Source of the DNA: Diphasiastrum complanatum
Taxonomy: Eukaryota > Streptophyta > Lycopodiopsida > Lycopodiales > Lycopodiaceae
NCBI GenBank assembly: GCA_029204225.1
Contig: CM055102.1
Coordinates: 28,574,969-28,638,968, forward strand
Length of the DNA stretch: 64,000 nt
Reading direction: 5' to 3'
Shown: in pieces, positions 58,986-64,000 of the stretch
Layout of the letters: every line of letters starts with the position of its first letter
Numbering within the stretch: position 1 is the first letter of the stretch
The notes under the pieces: generated by a model
The model's database searches: none
What the model was told of the DNA's origin: nothing
What the model saw: the letters and a program-made list of their open reading frames with translations, nothing else
Made by a program: the position numbers and the translations under genes

Positions 58986-59358
58986 AAAAAAACGTTTCTA
59001 GAATTTTTTTGTATTTTTCAGAAACGCGTTTCTGAACCGCGTTTCTGAACACGATTCTGAAACGCGTTTCAGAAACGCAGTGCATCTATGTACGTAAGTA
59101 TGCTCAGGGAGTTTAAACTCTTATATTCTATTTTATAAAGATATCTGGGCTACGCTCTTCTTCTACTTCGGCCCTCATCTTCATCTATTCCTCATGTATT
59201 TACAAGTTTGATTGTAAATGCCACATATACAGAAGATGGCCAAGGTATATACTACACATTCTCCTGATTTTCAGATTATTAAATGTGTACGTATGACTCA
59301 TCTTTTCAACCTACTATAAATCTTCTTAACCTTCTTAAGAAAATCCTTATAACATACC

Positions 59359-60731
59359 TTAGACATTTTCATCAATTAGAGGCTTGTTATCTAGTGGAAC
59401 TGCTGCTGTAACAAAAGCATACACATCAATCTGAAAAAGAGGAACAGGTGATTCAAGAAGATACCTATCAGACCACGATCCACCAATAGAAAACTTTTGA
59501 GTGGTGATACACCTCAAATTGTGATCAAGCTGTTATTCATACAACAAGAATACAATACCACAACTTTTGTGGGCTAAGTTTTGATTAACGGACAAGCTTA
59601 CGAACTTATCAACAAGTTGGTTAACTTTTCAATAACTAATACGAAGGTAAGATCATTTGTGTAATGTACATCTGTGCATACTAACAGAAAGCTGTTCCCG
59701 TATCTAATATCTGCAGCTTGTAACTCCACGGATGGAATGATTGGAAGAGGAAATCCTTTTCTTAGATTAAAATTGAGTAAGGGTAGGATCACATCTGTCA
59801 CAACCGTACGAACTGCTGCCTGTCAGAAAAGAAATAACAGGTTATAGAGCAATAGAATGAAAAAGACACACTAAAAGCATTACACTTTCTCAAAACAGTT
59901 TAGCATCCTGGTTTAAGCTCCTAAATTTACAAGCATTTATGATGAATACATAATCCTTGTTGCCAGACTTGTCAAAACACTTTCCCCTAAGTAAACATGT
60001 CTTCAGAGAAGCTTGCCACTAGGAACTTCCAATTAGGCCAAAAGATTTAGCCTAGATCAATGGATCAGAAACTGTGAAAGTTGAATTCAACTTTCCCTTT
60101 GACACAAGATTGCTTTTGAACAATCTGAATTACAGACTTGATTCCCAGCACATGTACTTTTAACATGAAATGTTATCAACACAATTGTTGGAGGTGACTA
60201 ATTTACAAGCTATATTAATCGTAAGTAATTGAAATATGAAAATTTTTGTTTGAGTAAGGTAATCAGCTAAATGCTCATAAGCTTTTAAATCATTCTAAGA
60301 GAAATATTGCCTTATGACATTGAAATAAGGCAGAATATTTGTTGATACATATGTATTTACAATGACTTACATATAATGTCACAACAATATCGTGCTTCTT
60401 TCCACTTGAGAATGTCTTGACAAATCAAATTCATGTCTTATTTTTAAGAAACAAGTTGCCTGCTCTTTTGGATTGAACGTGGCTTCATTGGCAAATAGTG
60501 CATAAGAATCCGGCTCCATTATGCAGGAAGAAGCAATTGCAAGTATAGCTCAAAACAAAATAAAATGCAGGAAACAACTGCTGAGAACAAAGCAGAGAAA
60601 CTCACTTGGACGAGTTTGACAGGAAAGCTACCAATCTCACTCCATTTCAGCTCCAGTATAAGATCTTTAAGTGTTGCTTCAGCAGTAATGTTATTCCCAT
60701 TCATTGCAGCGATTGCATTCATTGAAATTGT
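59359..60731 (-). pseudogene. BPI/LBP-family gene, 3' fragment
   Basis: Minus-strand exons: 60731-60606 (AAMNGNNITAEATLKDLILE, LKWSEIGSFPVKLVQ; acceptor GCAG, donor AA/GTGAG, 42 codons, phase 0) and 59819 leftward (VILPLLNFNLRKGFPLPIIP, SVELQAADIRYGNSF, VCTDVHYTN). The GKGFPLP-like motif and preceding layout are those of plant LBP/BPI-related lipid-binding proteins, usually secreted. The second exon either ends at a stop at 59598 or splices to 59430-59359 (IDVYAFVTAAVPLDN...), in frame but with a weak donor. No 5' exons or signal peptide were found to the right, so it is probably a truncated gene. Splice sites and frames are clean, so decay is not proven. Confidence 0.6.
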
Positions 60732-61499
60732 CTGCACTCACAACATTTATTCATCTATGAGAAGTGTAGTCAATAGCTGACATTTTCTATCACAGTCGAA
60801 ACAAAATTGAGTGTATTAACAACAATAAGTATGCCATGAGTTCAGAACACACAATTATACATAAACAGTAAGCCGTCAATTGATTATCAATCTCCAAAAT
60901 CAACATTGAATTGCCTTGTAGGCACTGGTACAAAGGAGCACTGTGTCCGAGTTCTCTCTCTCCAAGCTCAATTTCTCTATGATCATCATCTGCCCGAAAT
61001 GAGAAGAGAATATCTAGTTATACTTTCAGGAGTAACCTTAAAAGTTAAGGGAAGAGGCTCCTCTATATGCATTCTTCCAAAAGATATGGGCCCTCTGACA
61101 TGTTGGATCCCTGCCAAATGAATAAGAGTGACCAAATTTTGAAGCATATGCTGTGAGCAGATGTCAATCATACCCAGATTGATCTGGCTAGGTATCCCAC
61201 CCTTTTAGTAGAGTTTGTATATAAAGACAAGGTGTATCCATTGAAATGAATCCTTTTGTCTCAATTGTGGTCACCCAATCAGCAAGCCCAGCTTCCATGA
61301 GGCATTCCCCATAAGGCATCTAGCAATGCAGAGCTTTAAGCTCGGGAGAGCTAGAGCGGGAAGTTACGCACGTAAAAATTGTATGCATAGGAAATCCAAA
61401 GAAGGTGTTATGGTTTTTTGGCTAGTCCCTTCTAGATCAAAGATAATGTGGATTGGTAGATTTACCAAGCTGCCACCCATACATGTCGACTGAAGAAGA
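60732..61499. other. Spacer, nothing firm
   Basis: The frame at 60986-61171 (minus) does not resemble a BPI/LBP exon or any family I know. Confidence 0.35.
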
Positions 61500-61640
61500 C
61501 TATGAAGAAAGTCAACGATGTGACCGAAAAGTTAGAGCTCTCAGATGGATGTAAATTCCAGTGTTTCATGTAAGCATATTGAAAGACTGCTTGCATGAGA
61601 ATGATAACTGGTCAACAAATCATCTGTATTTACTATGACT
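61500..61640 (+). pseudogene. Gypsy integrase far C-terminal scrap
   Basis: In broken frames the plus strand reads KLELSDGCKF, then VSILKDCLHEND. This fits the 'L.LP.G..IH.VFHVS.LK' motif found just before the chromodomain in gypsy Pol. Very short, no LTR attached. Confidence 0.55.
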
Positions 61641-62693
61641 TTGAAAAATTCATGGAACCACTTTTGAAACCTCTTTAGAAATTCCCAATGGATGAGGCAA
61701 GCCAACTGCTCTCAAGCATCATGCTCCTTTTGAGTTAAGTCTCCACAAAGGCTATATATTCAACCCAAACCTCGATACTGATCAGTGTATTCCCAAGAGC
61801 CCAAGACAACCAAAATCAAGGAAAACACACAGGATTTGGCGCTGAAGGTATAATAGTTACCCTTATCTACCATGACATGCCATACTATCTAGGTTTTAGA
61901 GCATAATAACCTATTTTGGATTGAAGATCACCATATATCTTTCTCACACCTTTGAAAGCCCTAGAAGGATGTAACCTAAGCACGAACTACTGAGCTCATA
62001 TCTAGCGCCTGAACTAAATGCCCAATTTGATCTTAATGAGTTTTGAACTCACCAAGCTCTTTGAGACACCAGTAAAGGTCGGTAAGTATATCTGTGAAGA
62101 GAACCTTCACATGCCATGTTAAGACTTTATCTACTACTTTGCTAGTAGCTCTCTTAACATAACAAATCTTAAAAGCCTTTATCTTCATTATCTTGCTCAT
62201 CAAATAATTCGGCTCATCATCTCTGGTACTAGCATGTTGCAAGCACTATCAAAGATTGATGCAACATAAGAGCATATCTACAGATTCAGCATGAAAGACA
62301 GCATAGCATTCATAAAAGCAGCAAAATAATCACTCACAAGCATTCTCCAACAAAGAAGCCTAATCATATCAATGGCTGTTAATAACTCAGGCAGATCTAT
62401 AACAAAGATCTTTAATACAAAGATCCCCTACAAAGAGCTCAAGACTCCAAACTCATGACTAAGTAATGAATAGCCTTAGTGGCTGTTTGTACTAAGCAAA
62501 AGTTTCTGCCCTTCAATTGGTTGGAGGGAACTACGAAAATTAACATATTAGGGCCCAAATTGAGAACCACGTGAAATACCGTTCCGAGGCCTACCAAATG
62601 TAATAAAAAATGCATGGCCAGACATAGAGAAGTATGGACTATGTTGGTGTTTCTCACACTCCACAACTTTAAAAAACATTGCTCTCTATGTTA
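61641..62693. other. Spacer, nothing recognised
   Basis: No gene or repeat boundary supported between the gypsy scrap and the inverted LTR. Confidence 0.35.
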
Positions 62694-63134
62694 GTTACGA
62701 ATAGAGCCACATCTGATCTAGAGCTAAGCTATGAAAGCATCACATAAGCAAGACTTAAGCTATAAAAGCAGCACATAAGCAAGACTTAACCCTAGAAAGC
62801 AGGAAAGAGAGAGATTAAGGAGACTAGAGAGCGAGATCAATATCATCAGCTGAATAACAAATGACACAGTTTCCCTACTTATAGCCAATAGGAAGCCCTA
62901 AAAGGAAGCTTCCGGTGGCTAGGGCCCAACTGGGAGGGAAAATAGCGCGCCCTCCAAGAAGGCCCCCACTCTCCAGTAATATGTCCAAATGGCCTAATAA
63001 TGAATAATAAGGCCAAAGGCCAACCATATAGTCTAAGTGCCACTAATGAATAAAAAAGGGCCCAAGGCCTGCTTATGCATAAAGTAAAGTAAATGTAAAT
63101 GGATGCGGGAAATGTAATGAGCCAAGTCCATAAC
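62694..63134 (-). repeat. 3' LTR of the inverted copy (441 bp)
   Basis: Same length as the other two LTRs, GTTACGAATA...AGTCCATAAC on the plus strand. The left flank is TGTTA; the matching TSD would lie outside the window. Confidence 0.92.
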
Positions 63135-64000
63135 TCTCCCCGGCACAAAAAAAAAAACCCAGCTGCCGAAAAGAAACTGGATCAAACAGCAGCAAGCCCT
63201 GGTGCATCAACAACTAGAGCAACATCTGATGTAGAGGAATCAACAAGTGCAGGAGGAGCACGATCCTGATCCGCAAGTGATGGTGTATGATCAAAGACAT
63301 CAATAGGCTCCCATGTGGCCTCCTCAACAGGACGACCATCTAACTGGACCAAAAACCGAATCTGCCGACATCATTGACTATGGTGAAGGCGAATCTGGTG
63401 AATGGCAACTGGTAAGAAAGGGAACAGCTCAGGATCAACATCATGGCGACGAAGAGAACATCTCGGCCGCGTCATCTGAAACCAAGCAATATGGAACAAC
63501 CATGAATGCCAAGGAACCAGAAGAAGATCAAGCAGCAACCAGGAATGCCAAGGTATCCGTAATGCCCAAGATAGTAGAGGATCAGCGCAAAAGATAGGGA
63601 CATCATACCAAGGTATCCAAAAAGCCCGAGAAGGTAGAACTGCATCAGCAACGGGAAGCCAATAAGGAAACTGGAAAAGAGATGGACACTCATCGTGAAT
63701 AGCCGCATCATACACATAACCATCAACCATATGTGCAAACTTAGTGATATAGGTGCCCCAAGAAAAGATAGCAGCATCAGAAGACCAGCACCAAGGAGTA
63801 GGAACATAAGCAGGATGACAGGCACACTGTAGTAGCATGGAAAAGCAAGTGATATGCCAAGAAACATGGATCATAAAGAGATCATCCTGACAAAGGATAG
63901 CTAAAATGGAGAAATGTGCACCAGCATGGTCAAAAGCCCAAGGTATCCATAAGGCCCATGAATGAGAAGTAGCAATGGCACACAGTACCTTCAAGGTCCC
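62694..64000 (-). mobile_element. Second, inverted copy of the non-autonomous element (3' part, cut by window end)
   Basis: A 441-bp LTR at 62694-63134 (minus strand GTTATGGACTTGG...), purine tract GCCGGGGAGA to its right, then internal sequence matching 55885-57230 of the first copy in reverse. It has the chromodomain-like tail (about 63150-63370) and the right part of the filler (63480-64000). The stretch holding the integrase fragment (56350-56930 in the first copy) is missing or replaced. The window ends inside the element. Confidence 0.9.

Larger units (their letters stand above)
58407..59090. mobile_element. hAT-like non-autonomous DNA transposon
   Basis: 684 bp. Terminal inverted repeats CATAGATGCAC (58407-58417) and GTGCATCTATG (59080-59090) are perfect over 11 bp. 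Flanking 8-bp sites TATGTAAG (58399-58406) and TACGTAAG (59091-59098) match at seven of eight positions, the TSD length of hAT elements. Palindromic GAAACGCGTTTC-type words occur once near the left end and three to four times near the right end, like subterminal transposase sites. No transposase ORF. Confidence 0.8.

Overview
The window reads as nuclear DNA of a flowering plant. A host gene with seven exons and GT-AG introns encodes a plastid-type transketolase, and almost everything else is LTR retrotransposon sequence (Ty1/copia and Ty3/gypsy chromoviruses, primed mostly by initiator tRNA-Met), with very long GA/CT microsatellites and AT-rich spacers. The species cannot be fixed from sequence alone. 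The mix of old nested retroelements and long GA/CT tracts would suit an early-diverging angiosperm, but that is a weak guess.

Layout. 1-13.5 kb: AT-rich spacer with twin GA tracts (367-704), an LTR remnant (about 1.6-2.1 kb), back-to-back gypsy and copia fragments (3.1-4.05 kb), a copia 3' end (11.2-12.0 kb) and a CT/CA tract. 13.7-18.8 kb: a divergent transketolase gene on the minus strand, apparently intact, with a miniature LTR element (TRIM, 16132-16458, TSD TGCCA) in intron 3. 19-23.6 kb: spacer with a possible LINE remnant, a 143-bp CT tract and a cluster of short perfect palindromes. 23.6-29.3 kb: a decayed plus-strand chromovirus whose LTR contains a CT tract and a triplicated 52-bp unit. 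29.3-31.6 kb: a decayed minus-strand gypsy element. 32-41.6 kb: copia fragments and a pair of related repeats, split by a complete, young copia element (33785-40098, minus strand, 862-bp LTRs with 4 differences, TSD AGGAA, intact 1326-codon gag-pol).

42.3-43.5 kb: a minisatellite of about 18 bp interleaved with a second repeated module. 45.5-46.4 kb: an ER-type Ca2+-ATPase pseudogene that has lost its phosphorylation loop. 47.5-57.7 kb: a non-autonomous chromovirus-like element with gag and a chromodomain tail but no recognisable protease or RT. It is split by an older short-LTR copia element (49357-53450, TSD TTGCT) and flanked on both sides by the same sequence of about 490 bp. 58.4-59.1 kb: a probable hAT-type non-autonomous DNA transposon with an 8-bp TSD. 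59.4-60.7 kb: exons of a BPI/LBP-family gene fragment. 62.7-64 kb: a second, inverted copy of the non-autonomous element, running off the window.

Only the transketolase looks like a working host gene; the young copia element is the only mobile element that looks complete. The rest records repeated nested insertion, recombination between elements and decay. Exon and LTR boundaries were placed by eye from splice signals, terminal repeats and TSDs.
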